This document shows, piece by piece, positions 10,508 to 20,698 of a stretch of DNA of 64,000 nucleotides. Under the pieces are notes generated by a model. The model was not told where the DNA came from, made no database searches, and saw only the letters and a list, made by a program, of their open reading frames with translations. Source of the DNA: Rugalucina vietnamica (Eukaryota; Mollusca; Bivalvia; Lucinida; Lucinidae). The DNA is taken from the NCBI GenBank assembly GCA_964017185.1, contig OZ024876.1:18889755-18953754 (forward strand), in the 5' to 3' direction. Positions within the stretch are counted from its first letter, which is position 1; every line of letters starts with the position of its first letter. The position numbers were made by a program, and so were the translations under genes.

Positions 10508-10745
10508 GTGGTAAGCTTTGTTGTCTTCTGTCAAGGCGATCCGAGTTCGAATTCAGTCTAGATAATATTTTGTTGTTTTTTGCCCTCACATAAACACGGC
10601 CGCCATTTTTAGTTTACAATCATAAGATTTGTCCCATTGTTAGGACTTTAGTTAGGATATCTTAAAGATGACATATCTCATACTTAGTAATAAGTTCTAT
10701 CTTAGGATAAGATATGTCATAAAACGTTTCGTGAAGCGCGTTCCC
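10508..10745 (+). mobile_element. tRNA-derived SINE, copy 1
   Basis: Contains the polymerase III B box GAGTTCGAATTC after 'gtcttctgtcaaggcgatcc', matching the copy at 30893, where an A box (TGGCTCAGTGG) is also seen. The body shares 'cccattgttaggact' and the tail 'aagataagatatgtcataaaa' with that copy. The A-box region is damaged here by the junction with repeat X. Confidence 0.65.
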
Positions 10746-11359
10746 AGATACTATCATACCGTGCTGCTTGCCTTAGATGTCCCCTTTATAAGAATAGCAA
10801 AGTCAGTTCTTTTCTTATTTTGAAAACACACTCCACCATTTATCCATTTCTTATCAGTTATTGGCCTTTTTACGTAAAGAAAAAAAATGTTATTATCACA
10901 TATAACTTCACGTTGTACTTGAACGTTAGATATCAAACACACAAATGCAAGAAACCGATATTTAGTCTGACGTGTATTGCCGGGGTTGAAAGATATACAA
11001 CATGCAAGGTAGCCGAATGGCTACCTTGTTGGGAAAGAGCTAGTCATTCTGCTCTTTGTGTGTGTTGTCGGAAAATGTTTTGTTATGTTTTATGTTATTT
11101 TCTTTCCCGCCCGCTGTCTATGTTGGGACTTTAAATTTAATTGCATCGATTCCTGGTCTCTCTATTCTAACTTTATGATATGCGCATGCGCAAACATTAA
11201 AACATTTGTACAATATTAATTGGCTTTGAACCCCCAATCCGAATCACAATGTACCGTTCAGCAGATAACTCACATTTAAGAAATAAGATGAATAACATTC
11301 AAATTATCTCCGTTTCAGTTAAACATACAGAGATTTTCATGGTTTCAATTACTGACATA
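10746..11359. other. Intergenic, weak Penelope-tail similarity
   Basis: At about 11005-11060 'gaatggctaccttgttgggaaagagctag' loosely resembles the Penelope-like tail in plus orientation. Otherwise nothing is recognised. Confidence 0.3.
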
Positions 11360-11595
11360 TGAGCCGCCTCGTGGGAAAACCAACAATGTGGTTTCCGAAC
11401 AGCTCCGACACAAACCGGCCTGTACAAGCACAGAAAAGAGCTAGAAGCTTGAAATTCCGGATTTAAGTTGAAGAGGAACTGTACTATCCGAGTAGCGAAA
11501 ACAAAGGCGCTGATCAGCTTCGCGGTTACCGTGAAGCTGATCTGCGTCTTTGTTTTCGCCTATGCAGATTGTTGGTTTTCCCATGAGGCGGCTCA
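11360..11595. mobile_element. MITE family G2, complete copy
   Basis: Ends TGAGCCGCCTCGTGGG / CCCATGAGGCGGCTCA, flanked by TA on both sides (11358-11359, 11596-11597). The inner stem is GATCAGCTTCGCGG with its complement. Confidence 0.85.
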
Positions 11596-11734
11596 TATGT
11601 GTTGTACAATTTCAATTCTTTTTCGTGAATTTGATAGAGGGCACAGGCAACATTGAAAATATCACGGTTTTAACCTAAAATTAAAAAAGGCATAAGGCGG
11701 TGTATTGTTGCGTTACTTTTCTTTTTGTAGATAC

Positions 11735-11852
11735 CCACATTGTTTTGAAGTAAAAATAAGACAATGTATACAGTGTACATGTATCTCTGTATACAGTAAA
11801 GCGAGGTGTAAGGGGGTGTTCATTACACGGACATGTTGTCCTGATGATGTAC
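11735..11852. mobile_element. MITE-P, partial copy
   Basis: Right-hand part only: 'tacccacattgttttgaag', 'gtataca', 'gtgtaagggggt', 'cacggacatgttgtcctgatg'. Confidence 0.55.
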
Positions 11853-11951
11853 TGAACCACGCACTCAGCGTCAGCATATAATGTTTGGTGTTCTCTTGTT
11901 GAATAGAATGCTCACCCCATGCCCGTGAACTCTGCATAAGCTACAGACTGC

Positions 11952-11956
11952 GAATT
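11952..11956. repeat. Target duplication GAATT, left
   Basis: GAATT abuts the left end of the long inverted repeat and recurs exactly at 17520-17524 beyond the right end. Confidence 0.65.
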
Positions 11957-12523
11957 CACCGCGTCCAATCGGAACGCCGGACGAACGGTCGAAACGCCGG
12001 ATCTGCGTTGTTTTAACTCCGGATTGCGGTAGTTTCTGCTGGATTCGCCGCCATTTTCGAAGGATTTTTTTTCGACCAGGTAACAAAAACGTTTATAATA
12101 TATATCAAAAGAGTTTATGTCAACGTAAGCACTAGCCTGTTCGGATCTACATACACGTCTCTAACCGCCGATTGTTCTTCTGATGCATAAGCTCCGCTAG
12201 GATATGCAAACATTCGAGGAGATTTTTGTTTTCCATGTTCGGCCATACGCTAAAATAGTGTTCGCCCCAAAAAGTTTCGTACTATTGTCATTTTCTTCAA
12301 AGTATAGACAAACTGCTGGTTGATTTTGCATTTGTACATGAGACAATATCGTTAGAAGCCAATTGCTCGTGATTTTTGCCCGAACAAGCGTACGTTTCAA
12401 TAGAATACCGCAAAATCAAAGTAACGCCGGATAATACGGCAATCTGAGTTTTCAAACCTGGCAAGTATTTGCATAGATTAATGTCTTGTAAGGTCTAGTA
12501 CGCAAGTGGAATGCTCATTTTTG
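11957..12523 (+). repeat. Left arm of a 5.56-kb long-inverted-repeat element
   Basis: The arm begins CACCGCGTCCAATCGGAACG and matches the reverse complement of 16951-17519 along its whole length, with scattered substitutions. It contains 'AACGCCGG' several times. No open frame of note. Confidence 0.8.
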
Positions 12524-12789
12524 AGCAGAAACACTTATTTGCACATGTATGGAAGCTTGGCTTATTTATATTTACAACAAATTAATAACAAGAGATAGAG
12601 GCATCGATGTTCATTAATTGTTCTAAGCTAGATCGTTGGGTCTTGTAATAATAAATCAGATACGGTTTAAGTAGATCAAACATGATAGAACATCTCCCGT
12701 TCTCTCTGGTATAAAATAGAATATTATGATAAAATACTATAAATGAAATTAAAATTGATTCTAACAATTATTACAAGTACGTTTTTCAG

Positions 12790-13005
12790 CGAAATGCGCA
12801 AAAAATCAAACTTGGCTATATATGTGTCGAGACGGCGTCGCAGGAAGTCAGCTTTCCCTTACAAGGCGGACACGCGTGTAAGAGCTGTAGCAACACCGGC
12901 GACAAACGGGAGGGAGACAAGTGTACTGATCCGTTCAGCTATTAGGAGGTTTCCATTCAAAACCAGGAGAAAATCACCTATAAGTACGAGTATAGTGAAT
13001 CAGAA
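12790..13005 (+). pseudogene. Decayed exon, Ly6/quiver-like cysteine pattern
   Basis: The segment is bounded by an acceptor (gtttttcag) and a donor (GAA|GTAAGA) and is exactly 72 codons. One frame reads RNAQKIKLGYICVETAS... then HACKSCSNTGDK, REGDKCTDPFSY, a TAG stop, and EVSIQNQEKITYKY. C-x2-C followed by C-x-D-P-F is reminiscent of Ly6/quiver proteins, small GPI-linked or secreted three-finger folds; this is a weak family call. The in-frame stop at residue 52 and its isolation between repeats suggest a captured or dead exon. The longer overlapping frame (12743-13009) is arginine-rich and looks like a shadow. Confidence 0.35.
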
Positions 13006-13149
13006 GTAAGATAGGATACATGTATATGTTATCTCAAAACCGTGTACTGTAAAAACATGATAACATCATGATACCAATGGTTGTATTCATTGCCTAAATT
13101 GTGTTGTCAGTAACCTAGCTCCATATTATAACCTGCTGGTATGTAGCAC

Positions 13150-13375
13150 AACATCAGGAAAACATGTCCATGGAAAGTATACCCCCATGGACCCCTTTTT
13201 GCTCCAAAACATAGAGTGTGGGTTCTGGTTAGAACCGCCTCGCCGAGAAGATTCTTTCGTGTTTCCACAATCTATGTTTTGAGCAAAAAATAAGAAAAAT
13301 ATGAATACAATCTACTGAAAATTTTCATTTTTTACAAGTTTAAAAATCTCTGTTAATTGCGTGGGCAATGGAGTT
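13150..13375. mobile_element. MITE-P, degenerate copy
   Basis: Begins ACATCAGGAAAACATGTCC. The palindrome (GAACCGCCTCGCCGAG...) has a damaged right half. It continues through 'CTACTGAAAATTTTCATTTT' and 'aaatctctgttaattgcgtgg'. The right terminal repeat is eroded. Confidence 0.65.
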
Positions 13376-13904
13376 GATTTTTTAAATCATCAACGTAAGT
13401 AATAAAACTCAAGTAAAACTCTTTTACAAAAAAATATCAATGTGTTTCAAATTGCAAACTTATGGAATAAACACTGATTGTCATCGCTTTCCTTGCGAAA
13501 TAAAACAAAAACACAAATCACAGTATTCAGACAAACAAACCGTGTTTATTCTATTTAGCACAGGGTGCGCCAACGTTGTACTTAATTTTAAATGATAAAG
13601 TTTAGACCCAATTCAGCAGCACACATGATGAACAAAAAACAGCAAAAAATGCGTAAGCCTTTCCAACATTTGATGATCATGCAATTTAAGTTTTCCAATC
13701 TTCAACTTGAAGAATTGTCTTCATAGGTTTTAACACACTTACGCCGAAAGGTTTTAACACACCAACGCCGAAACAAGTGTAACATGCGCATGAACATGTA
13801 TTGAGCACTCGTACATAAGTTGTTCCAAAAACATTGATGCGCTCTTCTTGATACACGTGCGCTTAATATAACGAATACGGATTAAATATCATCCACACAA
13901 TCTG
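13376..13904. other. Intergenic inside the long-TIR element
   Basis: AT-rich, with no gene seen. 'aggttttaacacacttacgccgaa' is repeated in tandem with one variation near 13727-13772. Confidence 0.35.
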
Positions 13905-14100
13905 AAAAACACATCCTCAGTCGCAGATCTTCTTTTACAGAACTGGTTGACCGATTTCAACGACACTTGGCATGGAGCATAGTCGACTTAAGTACTACAA
14001 AATAAATCATGATACTATGATGACCTTGGCCTATTTCATGGTAAGGTCAACATAGGTCACCTATGCATATGAATGGGGAAACTGTTAAAATGTCTTTTTA
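13905..14100 (-). repeat. Repeat X, split by the Penelope-like copy
   Basis: Minus-strand words of repeat X ('tgaccttggcctattt', 'ggtaaggtcaacataggtc') stop at the Penelope-like 3' end. They resume beyond 15830, where 'gtttggccaatcaaa' is the reverse of 'tttgattggccaa'. The retroelement therefore inserted into an older repeat X. Confidence 0.5.
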
Positions 14101-14734
14101 AGGAAAATCTTCAATGAAGGTACAAGTAGGCAAAGATCAGGAAAAGGCGCAATCAGAAAAAGACCCCCACTCCAAAAACCGAGGTGGGAAAAAACCAAAC
14201 TAACAATCAGGTACTTATACCATGAAACATATCGTAAGCCGAATGAGCAGCTATTTTCCCAATAGGTGGCCACTCAGTTACCTTAACTTAACTAAAAATA
14301 TGAAAACATACATAAGGCGCCAACAGCACAAAAAATTTTAAACACCAAGACATAAAACAAAAAGAACCACCACAGAAGTATCGACTTGGAACGATCAGTA
14401 ACACAAAGTTACTGGCGGGCTTAAACCGGTTTTACAGGTACCTAACCTCACCCTCAGCTTCTGCAGTGGTTCACAACATTTAGTTAGTTCTTCGGTCCTC
14501 GTGGTGAATCTCTAACTAGTCAATGAATCATCAAGAACAAACAAATAAATCATGATAAACATCCTGATGAATCAAAAACCAGGACTCACAGATTGAGTAA
14601 GCTGCCCGACGATGGAGATCCCTGGGCGCCGAATAACCTACTAACTCCGGAGCAAAAGAAAAACACCAGTTGGACCCCGGTGGGCCAAGCAACAGACAAG
14701 AAGCTCCGGCCCCAACCAACTAAAATGAATAGCT

Positions 14735-15808
14735 TTAAGTCGGGGCCATCATAGAGTCTGACGCCCGACCCACCGGCGTGCAATTAAAGAAGGCAGCATA
14801 GTTATCAACCATGATTGGGTTAAAAACTAAGCATGCAGACTGTCGCATAACATTCAAGTTATAACCTATACGTCTGTAACGTGATATGATTTTTCCGAAC
14901 TGAAGAGAAAAATCATTTATTCCTTTAAGTTTCTTTAATTTGTAAACCAAGTCACCATAAAATTCAGGTTCCGAAAGGCCCTCACTTAAAAGTGTCTTTA
15001 ACCCAACATTATATTTGGAAATCAATTCATAGTGTCTACGATAAAATTTAGAAAAGGTTTTTCGAAGTTTATGATACCGATAGCCCTGTTGGAGAAGTTT
15101 TGCCGTTAAACATTTATTTCGAGCGTTGAAGTCTGTAACATGATTGCAGACTCTAGCAAACCTAATAAGTTGCGAAATGTATACACCATAAGAAGCACGA
15201 CGAGGAACGTCACCATCCAAAAAAGGAAAATTTACTATATCAAAATCAAAGTCATCGCGCTTATCATAAATTTTAGAAGAAACAAATCCATTTGCAACAG
15301 AAAGATGTAGATCTAAAAAGGGGGCTTCGGTATCTGAGATATTAGCTTTGTTCAACTGAAGTTCAGGTGGATAAATTTGATTGACCATACCTTCAAAATA
15401 AGGGTTGTCAATGTTCAAAAGGTCATCGAGGTACCTAGATGTGGAATTAAAAGCCTCGATAACATCAGCTTGATTATCATGGTTAAGAGAATCCATGAAA
15501 TCTCTTTCGTAGCAGTATAAAAATAAATCAGCTACGAGAGGTGCGCAATTTGTACCCATCGGAATTCCAACAATTTGTCTGTATAACTTGGTCCCAAATC
15601 TAATATAAATATTATCAAGGAGATAGGATAAGGCGTCGCACACATTCTGACATGACCAAAGGGTATACCGACTTTGGTCAGAGGAAGTGAAAAAAGCCTT
15701 TCTGTCATTACATGCCAAATAAAGTGAACCATAGTTTTTTAATGCCCTTTTGAAGGTCCACTCTATCAAATCCAGAAGTTTTTCTTTAATTAGATTATGT
15801 GGTAATGT
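14735..15808 (-). CDS. Reverse transcriptase, Penelope-like, 5'-truncated
   Basis: About 357 of the 395 residues in the open frame belong to the element; the first 38 are read from neighbouring sequence. Seen in order (residues of the full frame): conserved lead TTLPHNLIKEKL (39-50), the palm motif GIPMGTNCAPL (119-129), the catalytic YLDD (164-167), then PELQL, APFLDLHLSVANG, the FPFLDGDVPRRASYGVYISQ block, and a basic C-terminal region ending GRASDSMMAPT. The function is copying element RNA into DNA. The GIPMG palm motif and the inverted or tandem tail arrangement fit Penelope-like elements; I see no GIY-YIG endonuclease at the C-terminus. The N-terminal domain is missing, so this copy is defective although the remaining frame is intact, implying fairly recent insertion. 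Confidence 0.75.
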   Translation of the reverse strand, partial: TLPHNLIKEKLLDLIEWTFKRALKNYGSLYLACNDRKAFFTSSDQSRYTLWSCQNVCDALSYLLDNIYIRFGTKLYRQIVGIPMGTNCAPLVADLFLYCYERDFMDSLNHDNQADVIEAFNSTSRYLDDLLNIDNPYFEGMVNQIYPPELQLNKANISDTEAPFLDLHLSVANGFVSSKIYDKRDDFDFDIVNFPFLDGDVPRRASYGVYISQLIRFARVCNHVTDFNARNKCLTAKLLQQGYRYHKLRKTFSKFYRRHYELISKYNVGLKTLLSEGLSEPEFYGDLVYKLKKLKGINDFSLQFGKIISRYRRIGYNLNVMRQSACLVFNPIMVDNYAAFFNCTPVGRASDSMMAPT

Positions 15809-16426
15809 TGTAATGTGATAATGAGTCTGTAAACAATTGGAATCCTTTGTTTCATCTGCAATATACATGTATATTATCATCATGATAGTTAAACCTCTTC
15901 TTCCCTGAAACAGTTTGGCCAATCAAAACCAAACCTTATATGAAGCATCTATAGGAAGGTGGACTAATACAAGTATTAAAATCTATTTCGCCTGACCAAG
16001 ATGACCATCATGCCCATATAATGTAAAAACCCCAACTATTGTTCTTTTGTCCAGTGACTGTACTTCCTTACTCTCATGTGAGCGATCGTTCCCCTTGGGC
16101 TACAAGCAGTATTAAAAGAGAAACAAATTCTTAATTCGATGTCACCATCTGACATTCTTGGTTTTTGTTTAACCCATTTGAAAGTTCTCAATGCTTCCAA
16201 AGGGTCATATAGTAACTAACACTTAATTCACGTGACTGGGCAAATATAGGCATTTTTGGCATATTGCTGACGGTTAATTTGTTGTAGGGATAGTATAAAA
16301 GGGGCCGACCTACACATAAATAACTTTCTATAATCGATCGAAGTATTGAGAAAGCCTGTTTTATGGACACTGTATACTTCCAAAACACGCTCCAGTATCT
16401 TGCTTCTTTAAATCAGACTTAATGTT

Positions 16427-16793
16427 ATGAACCACTGCAGAAGCTGAGGGTGAGGTAAGGTACCTGTAAAACCGGTTTAAGCCCGCCAGTAACTTTGTGT
16501 TACTGATCGTTCCAAGTCGTAGTGGCTTCTGTAGTGGTTCTTTTTGTTTTATGTCTTGGTGTTTAAATTTTTTTGTGCTGTTGGCGCCTTATGTATGTTT
16601 TCATATTTTTAGTAAAGTTAAGGTAACTGAGTGGCCACCTATTGGGAAAATAGCTGCTCATTCAGCTTACGATATGTTTCATGGTATAAAGTACCTGATT
16701 GTTAGTTTGGTTTTTTCCCACCTCGGTTTTTGGAGTGGGAATCTTTTTCTGATTGCGCCTTTTCCTGATCTTTGCCTACTTGAACCTTTTTAA
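16427..16793 (+). repeat. Inverted copy of the Penelope-like tail
   Basis: Plus-strand sequence from 'aaccactgcagaagctgagg' to 'tttgcctacttgaacc' is the reverse complement of about 14115-14480, with few differences. Confidence 0.8.
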
Positions 16794-16950
16794 AACCAAT
16801 CAACCACTTTTATCTTACATGGCTTATCTTCACTGAGAAGCAACAAGTCAAAGATCATCCATCCTCAATGATGAAAACCGAAAGTCGAACTAATTTCTTG
16901 AGGTCACAGTCAGAAAGCCAAGATCTCACTTCCAAGAAAGCGATGCTGCA

Positions 16951-17519
16951 CAAAAATGAGCATTCCACTTGCGTACTAGACCTTAGAAGACATTAATCTA
17001 TGCAAAACACTTGCCAAATTTGAAAACTCAGATTGCCGTATTATCCGGCGTTACTTTGATTTTGCGGTATTTTATTGAAACGTACGCTCGTTCGTACAAA
17101 ACATCACGAGCAATTGGCTTCTAACGATATAGTCTCATGTACCAATGCAAAATCAACCAGCATTTTGTCAATTCCTTGAAGAAAATGACAATAGTACGAA
17201 ACTTTTTGGGGCGAACACTATTTTAGCGTATGGCCGAACAAGGAAAACAAAATTCTCATCGAATGTTTGCCTATCCTAGCGGAGCTTATGCATCAGCAGA
17301 ACAATCGGAGGTTAGAGGCATGTATGTAGATCCGAACAGGCTACTGCTTGCGTTGACATAAACTATTTTAGTATTCATGATAAACGTTTTTGTTACCTGG
17401 TCGAAAACATTTCGTTCCAAAATGGCGGCGAATCCAGCGGAAACTACCGCAATCCGGAGTTAAAACAACGCAGATCCGGCGTTTCGACCGTTCGTCCGGC
17501 GTTCCGATTGGACGCGGTG
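16951..17519 (-). repeat. Right arm of the long-inverted-repeat element
   Basis: Reverse complement of 11957-12523. It ends TTCCGATTGGACGCGGTG and is followed by the GAATT duplication at 17520-17524. Confidence 0.8.
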
Positions 17520-17524
17520 GAATT

Positions 17525-17906
17525 GGTCAACATAATAATTACTAATGCATACGCTGCAACCTGGAGTGAGCTGATATTGAATACACAATAGTACATTTAT
17601 AAAATAAGTTGCAATGTAATTGACAGACATGTATGTCAAAATATGATACCAGTACTCTTTGTAACATAAATGTACATGTGCGTGTTTATACTGCGCTAAA
17701 GACTGAACGCAGTAGTGAATGCATCCGAAATCACCATGACGACTTATCGCTTAAAGTCAGCATATGACACCAATATGACAATTTTGTGAAAATCGGGACA
17801 AGAAGTCAACTTTGACATTTTTTCAAGCTTCTGTAAGTGCTATCGTCTGAAATAAGCCTACGTTTGAAAGATAAAAATACATGTACACTAGATCTATATA
17901 ATAATA
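17525..17906. other. Intergenic, nothing recognised
   Basis: No gene or shared repeat seen. Confidence 0.35.
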
Positions 17907-18155
17907 TGAGCCTGTGCATCAGAAAGCCAACAATATGCATATGCGAAAACAAAGGCGCAGACCAGCTTCGCGGTTACTTACCGCGAAGCTGATCAGCTCC
18001 TTTGTTTTCGCTATACGGATAGTAGAACCCCTCTTATACATACATCCAAAATTTCAAGCTTCTAGCTTTTTTTTGTGACTGTACAGTCTGGTTTGTGTCG
18101 GACCTGCTCGGAAACCCAAATTGTGTTGTTGTTTTTTTTTTCATGCGAAGGCTCA
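17907..18155. mobile_element. MITE family G2, complete copy
   Basis: Left end TGAGCCTGTGCATCAG, right end TTCATGCGAAGGCTCA. The inner stem is ACCAGCTTCGCGGTTA with its complement. The flanks are TA on the left and AA on the right, so the duplication has probably decayed. Confidence 0.75.
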
Positions 18156-18599
18156 AATGTTGTTCACATTTCTAAAAAAATATCAGTTCTAAGTGCTTCT
18201 TGTCTGCCGCTTGGCCCACCGGGGTTCAACTGCTGTTTTTCGTTTGCTCCAGATATTCAGTAATGTTGATAGGCACTCAGTGATCTCCTGTCGCCGAGCA
18301 GCTTATTGTATCTAGGAATCCTCGTTTTTGATTCATCATGGTGCTAAATGTGATAAATTTGTTTGTCCTCTATGATTCATTGACTAGTTAGAAACTCACA
18401 GCGAGGACCGAATATCTAACTTAATGTTGTGAACCACTGTAGAAGCTGAGGTGGAGGTAAGGGTCCTGTAAATCCGGTTTGAGCCCCCCCCCTCCTTATA
18501 ATTTTATATTACTGATCGTTCAAAGTCGATCCTTCTGTTGTGGTTCTAATTGCTTTATGGTTTGGACTGTTTCCACTTTATCTACATTTTCATATTTGT

Positions 18600-18780
18600 A
18601 GTAAAGTTCGGGTAACTGAGTGGCTACCCATTGGGAGCTGCTCACTCGGCTTACGACATGTTCTTTAAGTATAAGTACCTGGTTGTCAATTTCGATTTTT
18701 CCCATCTCGGTTTTTGTTAGTTGGAGTTTCTTTCGGATCGCGTCATTTTCTGACCATTGCCTTCTTCTACCTTTTTGTGG
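18600..18780 (+). repeat. Diverged Penelope-like tail
   Basis: 'gggtaactgagtggctaccc', 'tgctcactcggcttacga', 'ttttcccatctcggtttttg' match the tail at 16640-16790. The counterpart in block B is at 42690-42875, so it predates the duplication. Confidence 0.6.
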
Positions 18781-19653
18781 TACAGGCCATCAAACATATT
18801 TTTACTTTTTGTTTAATATATAAACTTTAACATGGGTGGTTACAAGTATATTTTAAAACACATTTTGCGTATTATGTCATCTTATTGTTGTGTAGAGGTC
18901 CCACACAGTGGAGGCAACATCTCGACATGATCAGAGCTATTGACTGGGATATCAATTCAGACATACAAACAAAACAAAACTGACTTTTCAGTCCTCTTAG
19001 TGAGCCAGACATCAAAACAATCATTTTGACCAACCAGAGTCCAGCTAGTGCTTTGAAAAACAAAATATTTCACTGGCAAAGCTAACCAATTAGAACAAAC
19101 TCGGCTGCGTATTCAACGCGAAGCGTTTGGAATACAATTAAGCTAAGACAAAAGAGCTCTTGGTGTGGACGATAAAGTGCACTTTACTTGCTGCGTTTAA
19201 TAGAAATTAGTGCACTTACTAATGCACTCCATGTGCACAAGGGTGTTACCGTTCGTCTTACCACTGATATGCGTTAAACAATTGGCATGTATAGTTACAA
19301 AATTAGCCGCGTCGTGAGAAAACCCTTGTGCGTTAAATAAGTGACACATTACATGATTGTATATATGGGCCACAGTTTCAGAAAACCAACACCATGCATA
19401 GGCGACAACAAAGGCGCATATCAGCTAGTACCATTTTCTTCTTTAAGCCCGAAATTTCAAGCTTCTAGCCCTTTTCGGTGGCTGCACAGGCTTGTTTGTC
19501 TCGGTTTTAAGACATCGCGGCTCAAATGGTAACTAGCCGCGATATCTGACACCAAGTAGCCATCAGATACTTTATAGCTCTACATGTAAATCGTTCTTTG
19601 CCATAATACTGAAGAGGATTAGTTTTGTTTATTAGTTTGCGAGGTAAACCATA

Positions 19654-19865
19654 TGAGCCTGTGCGTGAGAAAACCAACAATCTGGGTTCCGACTAGGTCT
19701 GACACAAACCAGGCTGTACAGTCACAGGTGACGGTCAGAAGCTTGACATTTTGGATTTATGTAGCGAAAACAAAGACGCTGATCACCTTCGCAGTTACTG
19801 CGAAGCTGATCTGCACCTTTGTTTTCGCCTAAGCAGATTGTTCGTTTTTCCCATGCGGTGGCTCA
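19654..19865. mobile_element. MITE family G2 with an empty-site partner
   Basis: Ends TGAGCCTGTGCGTGAG / CCCATGCGGTGGCTCA, flanked by TA (19652-19653 and 19866-19867). Block B has the unfilled site: 'gaggtaaaccatattccat' near 43710 against 'gaggtaaacca TA [MITE] TA ttacac' here. The insertion is therefore younger than the duplication and produced a 2-bp target duplication. Confidence 0.85.
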
Positions 19866-20279
19866 TATTACACATAAATCAGACAGTCAAAATTGAATTT
19901 GTACAATTTTGCATTGTTACAAAGGCCCCAGACCCTGGGGCGGGCGGGGGCCTATCCTGTTTTGACTTGTTTATTGTCCGCGAAATGGAAGTATCCAGGG
20001 TTTTATTATTATCAAATATACATTCTAGAGCATTTGTAATGTAACAATACGAATTTGCTGCATAAACGTCAAGGTCTCCGCTATTCCCCGAGGTATGGTT
20101 GTGTGGTTATAAATGACTAGTTCAGTACGTGTGCATAATTATGTTTTTGTCACAGAGGTGAGCAATTCCGAGATCTTAAAACATACACAGGGACACTCCA
20201 AAGCCGCACCTAGTATAAGCATTTGACTGTTGAGCCGTTTCCCTGATTGTACATTTCCCCTTCTACTGAAATTCAAAAA

Positions 20280-20510
20280 GCTGCAAATGCAAAAATATGT
20301 CACAAATCAGCTGTACAGTTTTCGCTACACAGATAGTACAATCCCTTTCTTCTTAAATCCGAAATTTCAAGTTTCTAGTCTAATATCGTTTACTGTAAAG
20401 GACGGACTGTGTCGGACCTGGTTGGAAATTCGCTTCTAGCCTTATTATTTGAATTGTACATTTCGGTTTGTGTAGGATCTAGTCGGAACCCAAAATGTTT
20501 TCATCATGCA
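20280..20510. repeat. Degenerate G2-like sequence upstream of CRP2
   Basis: 'ttttcgctacacagatagta', 'aaatccgaaatttcaag' and 'gtgtcggacctggtt' are G2 words. The equivalent in block B is at 44030-44180. It lies roughly 200 bp before the coding exon in both, so it predates the duplication and may be inside the 5' intron. Confidence 0.5.
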
Positions 20511-20526
20511 CCTACTCATCCATAAT

Positions 20527-20675
20527 GTTATAATTATAACTGATATTTTCAGATGGTCAGCTTCATCCTCTTATTTTTCCTGATCTACCAGGCTAGCTGC
20601 AGATTGTCCGACCATCAATGCGTATGGCACTGCGTTTATCATAGCAAGCATCCCGTTATATATTTTTTTGCATAA
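20527..20675 (+). pseudogene. Truncated tandem copy of the CRP2 exon start
   Basis: A copy of the acceptor (tgatattttcag) and the first third of the CRP2 exon sits 146 bp upstream of the real one. From the ATG at 20553 it encodes 40 residues: signal peptide MVSFILLFFLIYQASC, then RLSDHQCVWHCVYHSKHP, then VIYFFA and a stop. Only the first cysteine pair is kept. Differences from CRP2 are few, so the duplication is recent. Because both acceptors are intact, a transcript could splice to either; use of the upstream one would give a very short peptide. Confidence 0.65.
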
Positions 20676-20687
20676 TGTTATATAATT

Positions 20688-20698
20688 GATATTTTCAG
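20688..20698 (+). other. 3' splice acceptor at CRP2 start
   Basis: 'gatattttcag' ends exactly at the base before the CRP2 ATG. Confidence 0.6.

Larger units (their letters stand above)
14110..16793 (-). mobile_element. Penelope-like retroelement with inverted tails
   Basis: The 3' tail (14110-14735) follows the coding region on the minus strand. A second, inverted copy of the last 365 bp of that tail lies at 16427-16793, on the 5' side. The same 5' inverted tail precedes the coding region of the copy at 47.8 kb, so it belongs to the element. The coding region is 5'-truncated at about 15808; 15809-16426 holds remnants of repeat X and unassigned sequence. It sits inside the long-TIR element. 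Confidence 0.65.
11957..17519. mobile_element. Putative long-TIR DNA element, non-autonomous
   Basis: Two inverted arms of about 567 bp bound 4.4 kb of sequence, and GAATT occurs directly outside both ends. The interior holds a decayed cysteine-rich exon, a MITE-P, repeat X and a Penelope-like copy. I see no transposase. The CAC-first ends with a 5-bp duplication recall Transib/RAG-type elements, but such long arms are more like fold-back elements; the superfamily is unassigned. Confidence 0.6.

Noticed and set aside
14531-14783. Frames in the Penelope-like 3' tail (LLLGPPGSNWCFSFAPELVG), also at 38956 and 57340
   Set aside because: They follow the stop of the transcriptase and recur only because the tail is repeated; no sign of an independent gene.
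14110-16793. DIRS-like element on account of inverted ends plus reverse transcriptase
   Set aside because: The palm motif GIPMGTNCAPL and YLDD do not resemble DIRS transcriptases, and no tyrosine recombinase is seen; Penelope-like is the better fit.
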